Positions 8,951-19,005 of a stretch of DNA of 64,000 bases are shown here, piece after piece. Made by a program: the position numbers and the translations under genes. The notes beneath the pieces are model-generated. The model had not been told where the DNA came from. It ran no database searches and worked only from the letters and a program-made list of their open reading frames with translations. Each line of letters starts with the position of its first letter. Position 1 is the first letter of the stretch. The stretch comes from CAVSMC01 sp963728935 (lineage in GTDB: Bacteria > Pseudomonadota > Gammaproteobacteria > Burkholderiales > Casimicrobiaceae), in NCBI GenBank assembly GCA_963728935.1, contig CAVSMC010000001.1:3472001-3536000 (forward strand). The letters run 5' to 3'.

Positions 8951-10036
8951 CTAGGATACAGGCAATATGGTATCGCCGGCCGGCGTATCGGCGGGCACAA
9001 GAAAGGTCTCGGCAAGATGGCAGGCGACCTGACGGCCGCCGACGGGCCGCAGCGCGGGCCGCTCGGCGCGGCAGCGGTCGATCACGTGCGGGCAGCGGGT
9101 GGAAAAGACGCAACCGGTCGGCGGATCGAGCGGAGACGGCCGCTCGCCTTTGAGCGGCGTGCGCTGCCGGCGGTCGGCAGGCGCAATGCACGGCGTCGAC
9201 GCGAGCAGCGCTTGCGTGTAGGGATGCAGCGGCCGCCCGAAGATTTGCACGTTGCTGCCTTGCTCCATCGAAAGGCCCAGATACATCACGAGCACGTCGT
9301 GCGCGATGTGGCGCACGACGGCGAGATCGTGCGAGATGAAAAGGTACGCGAGCCCGAGCTCGGCCTGCAGGTCGGCGAGGAGGTTCAGCACCTGCGCCTG
9401 CACCGACACGTCGAGCGCGGAGACCGGCTCGTCGGCGACGACGAGCGCCGGGTTCAGCATCAGCGCGCGCGCAATCGCGATGCGCTGGCGCTGTCCGCCG
9501 GAGAACATGTGCGGATAGCGGATGTAATGCTCGGGCCGAAGGCCCACTTTGGCGAGCATCGCGCGTGCCCGCTCGGCGCGCTCCGCCGGCGGGAGGTCGG
9601 TATTGATCGCGAGCGGCGCCTGAAGGATCGCGCCGATCTTCTTGCGCGGATTGAGCGAGCCGTAGGGGTTCTGGAAGACCATCTGCACGGTCTTGCGCAG
9701 CGCACGCCGTTCGCGCTCGGTCGCGGCGACCGCATCGATGCCGCCAAGCCGCAGCTCGCCCGCCGTCGGTCGCTCGATCAGCGCGACGACGCGCGCGAGC
9801 GTCGACTTACCGCAGCCCGACTCGCCGACCACGGCCAGCGTGCGCGCCGGCGCCAGCGTGAACGACAGTCCGCCGACGGCGTGCAAGTGGGCCGGCGCGC
9901 GCAGCGGGCCGCGACGGATCTCGTAGACGCGCGTCAGATTGCGCGCGTCGATGACGGGCGCCGCGGCGGCCACCGCGCGACTCTCGCGGTCGCGGTGCGC
10001 GCTCGCGTATTCGCGCTCGTTGCCGCTTTTGCTCAT
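8951..10036 (-). CDS. dppF: Peptide ABC transporter ATPase (DppF-like)
   Basis: 361 residues. Walker A GESGCGKST, Q-loop FQNPYGSLNPR, signature SGGQRQRIAIARAL and Walker B VVADEPVSALD are intact. The C-terminal extension PPTGCVFSTRCPHVIDRC is the Cys-containing oligopeptide-ATPase tail known from OppF/DppF. It pairs with DppD to energise peptide uptake. Start ATG 10036 overlaps the dppD stop by 4 bp (ATGA), implying translational coupling. Confidence 0.92.
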   Translation of the reverse strand: MSKSGNEREYASAHRDRESRAVAAAAPVIDARNLTRVYEIRRGPLRAPAHLHAVGGLSFTLAPARTLAVVGESGCGKSTLARVVALIERPTAGELRLGGIDAVAATERERRALRKTVQMVFQNPYGSLNPRKKIGAILQAPLAINTDLPPAERAERARAMLAKVGLRPEHYIRYPHMFSGGQRQRIAIARALMLNPALVVADEPVSALDVSVQAQVLNLLADLQAELGLAYLFISHDLAVVRHIAHDVLVMYLGLSMEQGSNVQIFGRPLHPYTQALLASTPCIAPADRRQRTPLKGERPSPLDPPTGCVFSTRCPHVIDRCRAERPALRPVGGRQVACHLAETFLVPADTPAGDTILPVS

Positions 10037-11055
10037 ACGTCGGCGGTCCTTCCGGCGACCTGACCGTCGCGCGCGATCGCCGTCGCCCGCTGTGGATCGC
10101 CGAGCGGATAGTGGCAGCGGACGCGGCCGCCGGCCCACGCCCGAAGCTCCGGCCGCACCCGGCACGAGCGCTCGGTTGCGTAGGTGCAGCGCGGCGCGAA
10201 AAGGCATCCCGGCGGCCGATCGTAGAGGCCCGGCACGATGCCCGGAATCGTCGCGAGCCGGCCGCCACCGGCGCTCCTCTCGGGCATCGCGGACAGCAGC
10301 GCCTCGGTGTACGGATGCTCGGGCGCCGCGAACAGCGCGTCGGCGTCGCGCTCCTCGACGATCTGGCCGGCGTACATCACCGCGACGCGCCGCGCCATCT
10401 CGGCGACGACGCCCATGTTGTGCGTGACGAGGATCAGCGCCATGCCGCGCTCGCGCTGCAGCGCGCGCAGCAGATCGAGGATCTGCGCCTGGATCGTCAC
10501 GTCGAGCGCGGTCGTCGGCTCGTCGGCGATCAGCAAACGCGGATTGCACGCGATCGCCATCGCGATCATCACGCGCTGGTTCATGCCGCCGGAGAGCTGA
10601 TGCGGGTAGTCGCCGATGCGGCTCGCCGCGGCAGGGATGCCGACCTGCTCGAGCAGCTCGATCGCGCGCCGCTTCGCCGCGTTGCGGTCGAGCCCGAGGT
10701 GCAGCCGCAGCGTCTCGGTCAACTGGAATCCGATGGTGAAGCACGGGTTAAGGCTCGTCGTCGGGTCCTGGAAGATCATCGCGACGTCCTTGCCGACGAG
10801 CATCCGGCGCTCGTGGTCCGACAGACGCTGCAGATCGCGGCCGGCGAACTCGAGCTTGCGCGCACGCACACGACCGGGCCAGGCGATCAGGCCCATCAGT
10901 GCGAGCATCGAAACGCTCTTGCCCGATCCGGACTCGCCGACGATCCCGAGCACGTCGCCTTCGTCGAGCGCGAGGCTCACGCCTTCCACCGCGTGCATGA
11001 CGCCGCCCTGCGTCGGGAAATCGACGTGCAGGTCCTCGATCTCGAGCAGCGGCAT
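10033..11055 (-). CDS. dppD: Peptide ABC transporter ATPase (DppD-like)
   Basis: 340 residues starting MPLLEIEDLHVDFPT, the standard OppD/DppD N-terminus. Walker A GESGSGKS, signature SGGMNQRVMIAMA and Walker B LIADEPTTALD are present, with the C-terminal oligopeptide tail PPGCLFAPRCTYATERSC. Start ATG 11055 lies 8 bp after the dppC stop. It forms the cytoplasmic ATPase heterodimer with DppF. Confidence 0.92.
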   Translation of the reverse strand: MPLLEIEDLHVDFPTQGGVMHAVEGVSLALDEGDVLGIVGESGSGKSVSMLALMGLIAWPGRVRARKLEFAGRDLQRLSDHERRMLVGKDVAMIFQDPTTSLNPCFTIGFQLTETLRLHLGLDRNAAKRRAIELLEQVGIPAAASRIGDYPHQLSGGMNQRVMIAMAIACNPRLLIADEPTTALDVTIQAQILDLLRALQRERGMALILVTHNMGVVAEMARRVAVMYAGQIVEERDADALFAAPEHPYTEALLSAMPERSAGGGRLATIPGIVPGLYDRPPGCLFAPRCTYATERSCRVRPELRAWAGGRVRCHYPLGDPQRATAIARDGQVAGRTADV

Positions 11056-11063
11056 GGGCGAAC

Positions 11064-11966
11064 CTATCGCTTGAGCTTCGGATCGAGCGCGTCGCGCAAT
11101 CCGTCGCCGAGCAGGTTGAACGCGAGCACGGTCACGAGAATCATGATCCCGGGCAACGTGACGACCCACCATGCGCGCAGCACGAACTCGCGCGCGTCGG
11201 CGAGCATCGTGCCCCATTCGGAGGCGGGCGGCTGTGCACCCAACCCGAGGAAACCGAGCGCCGCGGCGTCGAGTATGGCGACCGAAACGCCGAGAGACGC
11301 TTGTACGATCAGCGGCGCCGCGCAGTTCGGCAGCACCTCGACGAACATCAGCCGCGCGAGCCCGGCGCCATTCGCGCGCGCGGCCGTCACGTAGTCCTTC
11401 GCCGTTTCGGTAATCACGGCGGCTCGCGTGATCCGAACGTAATGCGGCAGCACGACCACGGCCACGGCGAGCATCGCGTTCATGATGCCCGGACCGAGTA
11501 TCGCGACGATGACGATGGCGAGCAGCAGGCTCGGAAGCGTCAGGATGATGTCCATCAGCCGCATGATCGCGATCTCGGTCACGCCGCGCGCGAAGCCGGC
11601 GACGAGACCGAGCGTGATGCCGACGACGATCGACAGCGCGACCACCGCGATGCCGATCAAAAGCGACAGGCGCGCGCCGTGAATCAGCCGGGACAGGATG
11701 TCGCGACCGATCGCGTCGGTGCCGAGAAGGTAGGCGCTCGATCCGCCTGCTTGCCACACCGGAGGCTTCAGGAACGCGGCGTTGTTCGTGAGGTCGGGCG
11801 AATACGGCGCGAGCACGTTGGCGAACGCTGCCATCGTCAGCACGACGATGACGACCGCAAGTCCCGCCACGGCGCCGTGGTTCTTGCTGAAGTAACCCCA
11901 GAACTCGCGCACCCGTCCCGGCGGCGCGGGTATGGCGGCATCGGCGACCAGGAGGGGTGTGCTCAA
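11064..11966 (-). CDS. dppC: Peptide ABC transporter permease (DppC-like)
   Basis: 300 residues with an N-terminal cytoplasmic stretch, about six membrane segments and the permease marker LGTDAIGRDILSRLIHGARL typical of DppC/OppC. The cytoplasmic EAA-type loop is around AANGAGLARLMFVEVLPN. The start is a TTG (11966-11964) overlapping the dppB stop as TTGA, with GGAG six bases upstream. It pairs with DppB to form the membrane channel. Confidence 0.9.
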   Translation of the reverse strand: MSTPLLVADAAIPAPPGRVREFWGYFSKNHGAVAGLAVVIVVLTMAAFANVLAPYSPDLTNNAAFLKPPVWQAGGSSAYLLGTDAIGRDILSRLIHGARLSLLIGIAVVALSIVVGITLGLVAGFARGVTEIAIMRLMDIILTLPSLLLAIVIVAILGPGIMNAMLAVAVVVLPHYVRITRAAVITETAKDYVTAARANGAGLARLMFVEVLPNCAAPLIVQASLGVSVAILDAAALGFLGLGAQPPASEWGTMLADAREFVLRAWWVVTLPGIMILVTVLAFNLLGDGLRDALDPKLKR

Positions 11967-12973
11967 CTCGATCTCCGGATCCGCGGATTGATCACGCCGT
12001 AGGTGACATCGACCAACAGGTTCACCGTCATCACGACGAAGCCCAGCATCAGCAGGCCGCCTTGCAGCACCGGATAGTCGCGGCGGTTGATCGCCTCGAT
12101 CAGCCACTTGCCCACGCCGGGCCACGAGAAGATCGTCTCGGTGAGGATCGCCCCCGTGAACAGCACGCCGACCTGCAGCCCGATGACGGTCACGACGGGG
12201 ATCAGCGCGTTGCGAAACGCGTGCATCGCGACGACGCGCACCTTCGACAGACCTTTCGCCCGTGCGGTGCGGATGTAGTCCTCGCCCAGTACCTCGAGCA
12301 TCGCCGAGCGCGTCATCCGCGCAATGATCGCGAGCGGATTGGTGCCGAGAACGATCAACGGAAGGATCAGATGCGACACCGCCGAGCGGAATGCGCCTTT
12401 CTCGCCGGAGAGCAGCGCGTCGATCGTCAGGAAACCGGTCACCGGCTCGATGTAGTACTTGACGTCGATTCGTCCGGACACCGGCGTCCATCCGAGCTGG
12501 ACCGAGAACAGCAGGATGAGCAGCAGACCCCACCAGAAGATCGGCATCGAGTAGCCGGTGAGCGACACGCCCATCACGCCGTGGTCGAACACCGAGTTGC
12601 GGCGCACGGCGGCAATCATTCCGGCCGGGATGCCGACGACGAGTGCGAAGATGATCGCCGAGAGCGCGAGCTCGATCGTCGCCGGAAACAGCGACGCGAA
12701 CTCCGAGACCACCGGCGCCTGCGTGATCATCGAGCGGCCGAGATCGCCGCGCAGCACGCGCTCGATGTAGATGCCGTATTGGACGAGCACGGGGCGATCG
12801 AGGCCGTATTCCTTCAGCAGCTTTTCGTGCCGAACGGCATCGATGCCTCGCTCGCCCGCCATCGTTTCGATCGGGTCGCCGGGCACGAGGCGGATCAGGA
12901 AAAAAGCGAGCAGCGTCATCCCGATGAACGTCGGGATCACGAGCGAAAGGCGAGTGAGCAGGAAGCGAACCAT
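11963..12973 (-). CDS. dppB: Peptide ABC transporter permease (DppB-like)
   Basis: 336 residues with about six membrane segments. The N-terminus MVRFLLTRLSLVIPTFIGM and the LVPGDPIE loop are DppB/GsiC hallmarks; the EAA loop is TARAKGLSKVRVVAMHAFRNA. First gene of the minus-strand dppBCDFA operon. The 166-bp gap to the divergent permease at 13140 must hold the promoters of both operons; I could not fix clear -35/-10 pairs there. Confidence 0.9.
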   Translation of the reverse strand: MVRFLLTRLSLVIPTFIGMTLLAFFLIRLVPGDPIETMAGERGIDAVRHEKLLKEYGLDRPVLVQYGIYIERVLRGDLGRSMITQAPVVSEFASLFPATIELALSAIIFALVVGIPAGMIAAVRRNSVFDHGVMGVSLTGYSMPIFWWGLLLILLFSVQLGWTPVSGRIDVKYYIEPVTGFLTIDALLSGEKGAFRSAVSHLILPLIVLGTNPLAIIARMTRSAMLEVLGEDYIRTARAKGLSKVRVVAMHAFRNALIPVVTVIGLQVGVLFTGAILTETIFSWPGVGKWLIEAINRRDYPVLQGGLLMLGFVVMTVNLLVDVTYGVINPRIRRSS

Positions 12974-13139
12974 CGCGGCGGGCCCGGCAGCCTTTGCCTT
13001 CGCCGCGGGCGTAGTATTGAACCACAAATTGCCCCCGGGACCGCCCGAGCGCGACGCGTCGGGCGGTGCCGGATACCTGCCGCATTTGACGCTGTGGGAC
13101 GCTTTCGGCATCATCGGCGCTGCTTAAGGCGGACTCGCG

Positions 13140-14126
13140 TTGATCGCGTTCATCCTTCGCCGACTCCTCCAATCGATTATCGTGATGGCCGTCGTCGCGT
13201 TCATCGCGTTCGGCCTGTTCAACTTCGCCGGCGATCCGGTGGCGTTCATGGTCGGACCGGAAGCGACGGTCGCAGAACGAGCGCAGCTTCGCCACGACCT
13301 CGGGCTCGATCGGCCCTTCTATATCCAGTTCATGCGGTTCGCGCGCAACGTCGTGCACGGCGAGTTCGGATTGTCGCTGCGCCAAGGCCGGCAGGTGTCG
13401 GCGATGCTCAAGGAGCGCTTGCCCGCCACGCTGGAGCTCTCGATTGCGGCGGCACTGCTCGCGCTCGCGCTGGGCATTCCGCTCGGCGTCTACACGGCGC
13501 TCAAGCGCGACACGTGGCTCGCGCATCTGCTCCTTGCGGGCTCGCTCGTCGGCGTGTCGCTGCCGACGTTCCTGATCGGCATCCTGCTGATCCTGATATT
13601 CGCCGTCCAGCTCGGATGGCTGCCGTCGTTCGGCCGAGGCGACACCGTCGCGTTCGGCTGGTGGACGTCCGGCCTCTTCACCGCGTCGGGATTGAAGGCA
13701 TTGATCTTGCCGTCGATCACACTGTCACTGTTCCAGATGACGCTGATCATGCGGCTCGTGCGCGCCGAAATGCTCGAAGTGCTGCGGACCGACTACATCA
13801 AGTTCGCGCGTGCGAGGGGCTTGACCGACCGCGCGATCCACTTCGGACACGCGCTGAAGAACACGCTGGTGCCGGTCATCACGATCACCGGGCTGCAACT
13901 GGGGGCGATCATCGCGTTCGCGATCATCACCGAAACCGTATTCCAATGGCCGGGTATGGGATTGCTGTTCATTCAGGCGGTCACCTTCGCCGACATTCCC
14001 GTGATGGCGGCGTACCTTTGCTTCATCGCCCTCGTGTTCGTGCTGCTCAATCTGATCGTCGACCTGCTCTATTATGCTGTCGACCCGCGCCTTCGCATCG
14101 AGCGCCCCGGGTTCGCGGCCGCCTAG
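13140..14126 (+). CDS. Second peptide-type ABC permease (DppB/GsiC-like)
   Basis: 328 residues with six predicted membrane segments. It starts IAFILRRLLQSIIVM, has the FAGDPVAFMVGPEAT loop near residues 28-42 and the EAA loop ARARGLTDRAIHFGHALKN. The start is TTG 13140 with AAGGCGGA upstream. It is the first gene of a plus-strand set that also encodes two hydrolases, a DppC-like permease (16498), a DppD-like ATPase (17991) and, after a break, a DppF-like ATPase (22658). It is clearly a different gene from dppB at 11963, not a recent copy. Confidence 0.9.
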   Translation: MIAFILRRLLQSIIVMAVVAFIAFGLFNFAGDPVAFMVGPEATVAERAQLRHDLGLDRPFYIQFMRFARNVVHGEFGLSLRQGRQVSAMLKERLPATLELSIAAALLALALGIPLGVYTALKRDTWLAHLLLAGSLVGVSLPTFLIGILLILIFAVQLGWLPSFGRGDTVAFGWWTSGLFTASGLKALILPSITLSLFQMTLIMRLVRAEMLEVLRTDYIKFARARGLTDRAIHFGHALKNTLVPVITITGLQLGAIIAFAIITETVFQWPGMGLLFIQAVTFADIPVMAAYLCFIALVFVLLNLIVDLLYYAVDPRLRIERPGFAAA

Positions 14127-14152
14127 CGTCGCGTTGGGCAATCCCTGACTCC

Positions 14153-15340
14153 ATGACCAATCCCGTCGACTATATCCGCGCGTGGCAATCCGACTTCGCT
14201 TCGGTTCGCCGCGACTTGCACATGCATCCGGAGCTCGGCTTCCAGGAGCACCGGACGGCGAAGCTCGTCGCCGAAAAGCTCGCCGCGCTCGGTATCGAGC
14301 ATCACGCGGGTATCGGCAGGACCGGCATCGTCGCCGTCGTTCCGGGCCGTTCGGTCGAAAGTGGCAGGACGATTGCTTTGCGCGCGGACATGGACGCGCT
14401 GCCGATGCAGGAGGAGAACGGGTTCGCTCACAAGTCACGCTACGACGGACGCATGCACGGCTGCGGCCACGACGGACACACGACGATGCTGTTGGCGGCG
14501 GCGCGCTACCTGCACGAGACACACCGGTTCGACGGCATCGCGTACCTGATCTTCCAGCCGGGCGAGGAAGGGTTCGCCGGCGCGAAAGCGATGCTCGACG
14601 ACGGTCTGTTCGAGCGCTTTCCCGCGCAAAAGGTGTTCGCGCTGCACAACTGGCCGGCGCTTGCAGTCGGGCGCATCGGCCTCACGCCGGGACCGGCGAT
14701 GGCGGCGGCGGACCGCATCGAAATCACGATCGATGGCCGCGGCGGCCACGGCGCGCATCCGCATGCGGCGGTCGATCCGGTGCTCGTCGCCGGACACATC
14801 ATCACCGCGGCGCAATCGATCGTCAGCCGCAACGTGAGCCCGATCGATACCGCGGTCGTCAGCCTGTGCGCGATGCAAGCGGGCAATCCGGGCGCGATGA
14901 GCGTCATACCGTCGCATGCGAAGCTCGTCGGAACGGTGCGAACCTTCCGCGCAACCACGCAGGACATGATCGAGAAGCGGCTCACCGAGCTCGTGATGTC
15001 GATCGCGGCGGCGTTCGGCGCGAGCGCGAAGCTCGACTATCAGCGTGTCTACCCCGCGACGATCAACCACGAGCGCGAAACGCAGTTCGCCGCCGACGTC
15101 GCGACCGCGCTCGTCGGCGCGGAAAACGTCGTGCGCAACCTCGACCCCTCGATGGGCTCCGAGGATTTCTCGTTCATGCTGCAGGTGAAGCCCGGCGCGT
15201 TCGCGCGCCTGGGGCAGGGCGGACTCGACGACGGCGGCTTCCTGCACAGCAGCCGATACGATTTCAACGACGCCGTGATTCCGCTGGGTGCCGGTTTCCT
15301 CGCGTCGCTCGCCGAGCGCGCGATGCCGCTCGCGGGGTGA
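14153..15340 (+). CDS. M20 family amidohydrolase (hippurate hydrolase/aminoacylase type)
   Basis: 395 residues, normal for the M20D family. Metal and catalytic motifs seen: RRDLHMHPELGFQEH (about 19-33), GCGHDGHTTMLLAAA with the metal-binding His/Asp, FQPGEEGFAGA with the catalytic Glu, GGHGAHPH in the dimerisation domain, and SMGSEDFSFM near the C-terminus. Such enzymes cut amide bonds of N-acyl amino acids, hippurate or amidated peptides in the cytoplasm. Its place between two peptide-type permease genes suggests it processes what that transporter brings in. ATG 14153 gives the usual N-terminus. Confidence 0.9.
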   Translation: MTNPVDYIRAWQSDFASVRRDLHMHPELGFQEHRTAKLVAEKLAALGIEHHAGIGRTGIVAVVPGRSVESGRTIALRADMDALPMQEENGFAHKSRYDGRMHGCGHDGHTTMLLAAARYLHETHRFDGIAYLIFQPGEEGFAGAKAMLDDGLFERFPAQKVFALHNWPALAVGRIGLTPGPAMAAADRIEITIDGRGGHGAHPHAAVDPVLVAGHIITAAQSIVSRNVSPIDTAVVSLCAMQAGNPGAMSVIPSHAKLVGTVRTFRATTQDMIEKRLTELVMSIAAAFGASAKLDYQRVYPATINHERETQFAADVATALVGAENVVRNLDPSMGSEDFSFMLQVKPGAFARLGQGGLDDGGFLHSSRYDFNDAVIPLGAGFLASLAERAMPLAG

Positions 15341-15354
15341 TCTTGGAGACGCGC

Positions 15355-16452
15355 ATGGCACCGACGGTATCGAACCATTTTGCGTCGACGTACGCCGAGG
15401 CGCGGCGGAAGTTTCGCGACGTCGCTGGCGCGCGCGGACTGGCGGTTTCCTCGAACGTCAATCCGGATGCGCGCGGACCCGATGGTGAAGAGCTCGCGAC
15501 CGACGTCGCGCTGCTTGGCGCTTCGGATGCCGATTCGATGCTGTTGCTGACGTCCGCGATGCACGGCGTCGAGGGCTTCTGCGGCTCCGGTTGCCAGATC
15601 GCGCTGCTGCACGACGATGCGTTCAACGACATCGTCAAGGCATCCGGAATCGCCGTGTTGTTCCACCACGCGGTCAATCCCTACGGGTTTGCGCATCTGC
15701 GCAGGACCAACGAGGACAATGTCGACCTCAACCGCAACTTTCGCGACTTCGGCACGACGCCGCCGCGCAATGTCGCGTACGCCGATGTTCACGCGTTCGT
15801 CGTTCCCGCGCAGTGGCCGCCGACCGCGGAAAATCAGGCAACGGTGGCTGCTTATGCCGCACGCCACGGCTTGAAAGCGCTCCAGGCCGCGATCACGGGC
15901 GGCCAGTGCGAATTCGCCGATGGGCTTTTCTACGGCGGCGTGCGCGCGACGTGGAGCAACGGCATGCTGCGCAAGACGCTGCGCGAGCACGGATCGCATA
16001 GGAAGCGCGTCGGCTGGATCGATTTTCACACCGGGCTCGGCCCCTGGGGTCACGGCGAAAAGATCTACTCCGGGCCCGACGATGCCGCGACGATCGCGCG
16101 GGCGCGCGCCTGGTGGGGCAACGACATCACGTCGTTCTACGATGGCTCGTCGACGTCGGCCCGGCTCACCGGCGTGAGTTTCAACGCCGCGCTCGACGAG
16201 TGCCCGCGCGCGCAGTACACGGGAATGGCGCTCGAATACGGGACGCTGTCGCTACTCGACACGTTGCAGGCGCTTCGCGCCGACCAGTGGCTCGCGAACC
16301 ACAGCGATGCAACGACCGAACAGCGCGCAGCGATCAAGCGCCAGATCCGCGACGCGTTCTACGGCGACACCGACGAGTGGAAAGCGATGGTTTACGGTCA
16401 AGCCCGCGTCGCGTGCGTGCAGGCGGTGCGAGGGCTGTCCGCGGCGTCGTGA
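15355..16452 (+). CDS. M14-type zinc carboxypeptidase-like protein (DUF2817)
   Basis: 365 residues. The pattern SAMHGVEGFCGSG (a Zn-binding H-x2-E), DLNRNF and WIDFHTGLGPWG matches the DUF2817 branch of the M14 metallopeptidase fold. No signal peptide is evident, so it probably acts in the cytoplasm on small peptides or amidated substrates. ATG 15355 is supported by GGAG six bases upstream. It follows the M20 hydrolase by 14 bp and precedes the DppC-like permease, making a transport-plus-hydrolysis unit. The substrate is unknown. Confidence 0.85.
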   Translation: MAPTVSNHFASTYAEARRKFRDVAGARGLAVSSNVNPDARGPDGEELATDVALLGASDADSMLLLTSAMHGVEGFCGSGCQIALLHDDAFNDIVKASGIAVLFHHAVNPYGFAHLRRTNEDNVDLNRNFRDFGTTPPRNVAYADVHAFVVPAQWPPTAENQATVAAYAARHGLKALQAAITGGQCEFADGLFYGGVRATWSNGMLRKTLREHGSHRKRVGWIDFHTGLGPWGHGEKIYSGPDDAATIARARAWWGNDITSFYDGSSTSARLTGVSFNAALDECPRAQYTGMALEYGTLSLLDTLQALRADQWLANHSDATTEQRAAIKRQIRDAFYGDTDEWKAMVYGQARVACVQAVRGLSAAS

Positions 16453-16497
16453 CCGGAATGTCGACCAAGGCGGCTGTGTTTGCGTTGTCAAAGCGCG

Positions 16498-17451
16498 ATG
16501 GAATTCGCCGATCCCGTTCCCAACCCTGACGCGACCAGGGTCGCGGCACGTGTCGCCGCGTGGTGGCACGGCGACCTCGCGTGGAGCTTTCGACGCTCGC
16601 CGATGGCGATCGGGTCCTCGACGATCCTGCTGATCTGCGTCGGCGCGGCGCTGTTCGCCCCGTGGGTCGCACCGCACAACCCGTTCGACCTGCGTACGTT
16701 GAATCTCACCGATGCGCTGTCGCCGCCCGCGTGGCTTGGCGGCAACGCGCGCTATCTGCTCGGCACCGACGACCAGGGTCGCGACGTGCTTTCCGCCATT
16801 CTCTTCGGTGCGCGCGTGTCGCTCGCCGTCGGCCTCGCCGCCGTCGCGCTCGCGATGCTGCTCGGCGTTGCGCTTGGACTCGTCGCCGGTTACGTCGGCG
16901 GCCGCATCGACGCGTTCATCATGCGCGTGGCCGACGTGCAACTGTCGTTCCCCGCCATCCTCATTGCGCTGCTGATCGACGGGGTCGCGCGCGCGGCGCT
17001 GCCGCGCGATGCGCACACGAACATCGCCCTGGCCGTGCTCGTGCTCGCGATCGCGCTGTCGAACTGGGTGCAATACGCGCGCACGGTGCGCGGATCGACG
17101 ATGGTCGAGAAGAACAAGGAGTACGTTCAGGCGGCACGCGTAGTCGGCATCGGCGCGTTCGCGATCATGCGCCGGCATCTGTTGCCGAACGTGCTCGGGC
17201 CGGTGCTGGTGCTCGCGACGATCAACGTCGCCACCGCGATCATCACCGAGGCGACGCTGTCGTTTCTCGGCGTCGGCGTTCCGCCCACGCAACCCTCGCT
17301 GGGAACGCTGATCCGCGTCGGCAACGATTTCCTGTTTTCGGGCGAATGGTGGATTACGATCTTCCCGGGCGCGGCGCTGGTGATCATGGTGCTGGCAATC
17401 AACTTGCTCGGCGACTGGTTGCGCGATGCGCTGAATCCGAGACTGCGATGA
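16498..17451 (+). CDS. Second peptide-type ABC permease (DppC-like)
   Basis: 317 residues with a cytoplasmic N-terminal stretch, then six membrane segments. LLGTDDQGRDVLSAILFGARVSL is the DppC/OppC signature, and QAARVVGIGAFAIMRRHLLPN forms the ATPase-docking loop. Start ATG 16498 is preferred; an in-frame TTG lies at 16480. It partners the permease at 13140. Confidence 0.9.
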   Translation: MEFADPVPNPDATRVAARVAAWWHGDLAWSFRRSPMAIGSSTILLICVGAALFAPWVAPHNPFDLRTLNLTDALSPPAWLGGNARYLLGTDDQGRDVLSAILFGARVSLAVGLAAVALAMLLGVALGLVAGYVGGRIDAFIMRVADVQLSFPAILIALLIDGVARAALPRDAHTNIALAVLVLAIALSNWVQYARTVRGSTMVEKNKEYVQAARVVGIGAFAIMRRHLLPNVLGPVLVLATINVATAIITEATLSFLGVGVPPTQPSLGTLIRVGNDFLFSGEWWITIFPGAALVIMVLAINLLGDWLRDALNPRLR

Positions 17452-17497
17452 CTGGGGGGCTACCGATCGAACGCAAGACTACGACAAGGAGTACCCC

Positions 17498-17959
17498 ATG
17501 AAGCGAAACCTGATGTGGGTCGCGCCGCTCGCGCTTGCCGGTTGTCAATCGTGGGCGCCGACGTGGAGCGAAGTGACCGGCGCGCTTCCAGACGCCAATG
17601 CCGCCCGTGATGCGCGCGCGACCGTCGTCGCATTGGTCGACGGGAGCTCGCCGATTTCGGCAGCACCGCGCGTGCAACGCCAGACGGAGCCGCTGCAACG
17701 CCAGATCGTCCCGCAGGGCACGATCCGCATCGATCCGGGACGCCACGACGTTGCGCTCGCCGCCGTCCACCCGAACGATGTCGGGCCGCTCGCTTCGGCA
17801 GCCAACGCCGCCGAGGTCACGCGCTTCCAGCTCGACGCCGCGCCGTGCGAGCGCTATTACGTCAACGTTCAGGTCGACAACGCCAACCCGCGCACCTGGA
17901 AGCCGTTCGTGAACGCCGTCGAACCGATCGTCGGTTGCGGCGGGGCCGCGGCCAAATGA
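17498..17959 (+). CDS. Small lipoprotein of unknown function
   Basis: 153 residues. A short signal with lipobox LALAGC puts the lipidated Cys at residue 16. AAGGAG precedes ATG 17498. The mature part has VVALVDGSSPIS and a beta-rich C-terminal half ending PIVGCGG, with Cys pairs that could form a disulfide. I do not recognise a family. It sits between the DppC-like and DppD-like genes of the second importer, so a periplasmic accessory role is possible but unproven; it is far too small to be the missing peptide-binding protein. Confidence 0.8.
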   Translation: MKRNLMWVAPLALAGCQSWAPTWSEVTGALPDANAARDARATVVALVDGSSPISAAPRVQRQTEPLQRQIVPQGTIRIDPGRHDVALAAVHPNDVGPLASAANAAEVTRFQLDAAPCERYYVNVQVDNANPRTWKPFVNAVEPIVGCGGAAAK

Positions 17960-17990
17960 ATCGGCAACGCGTTCGGGGCGATTCAACCCG

Positions 17991-18998
<1,008 letters not shown>

Positions 18999-19005
18999 CG
19001 GCGTC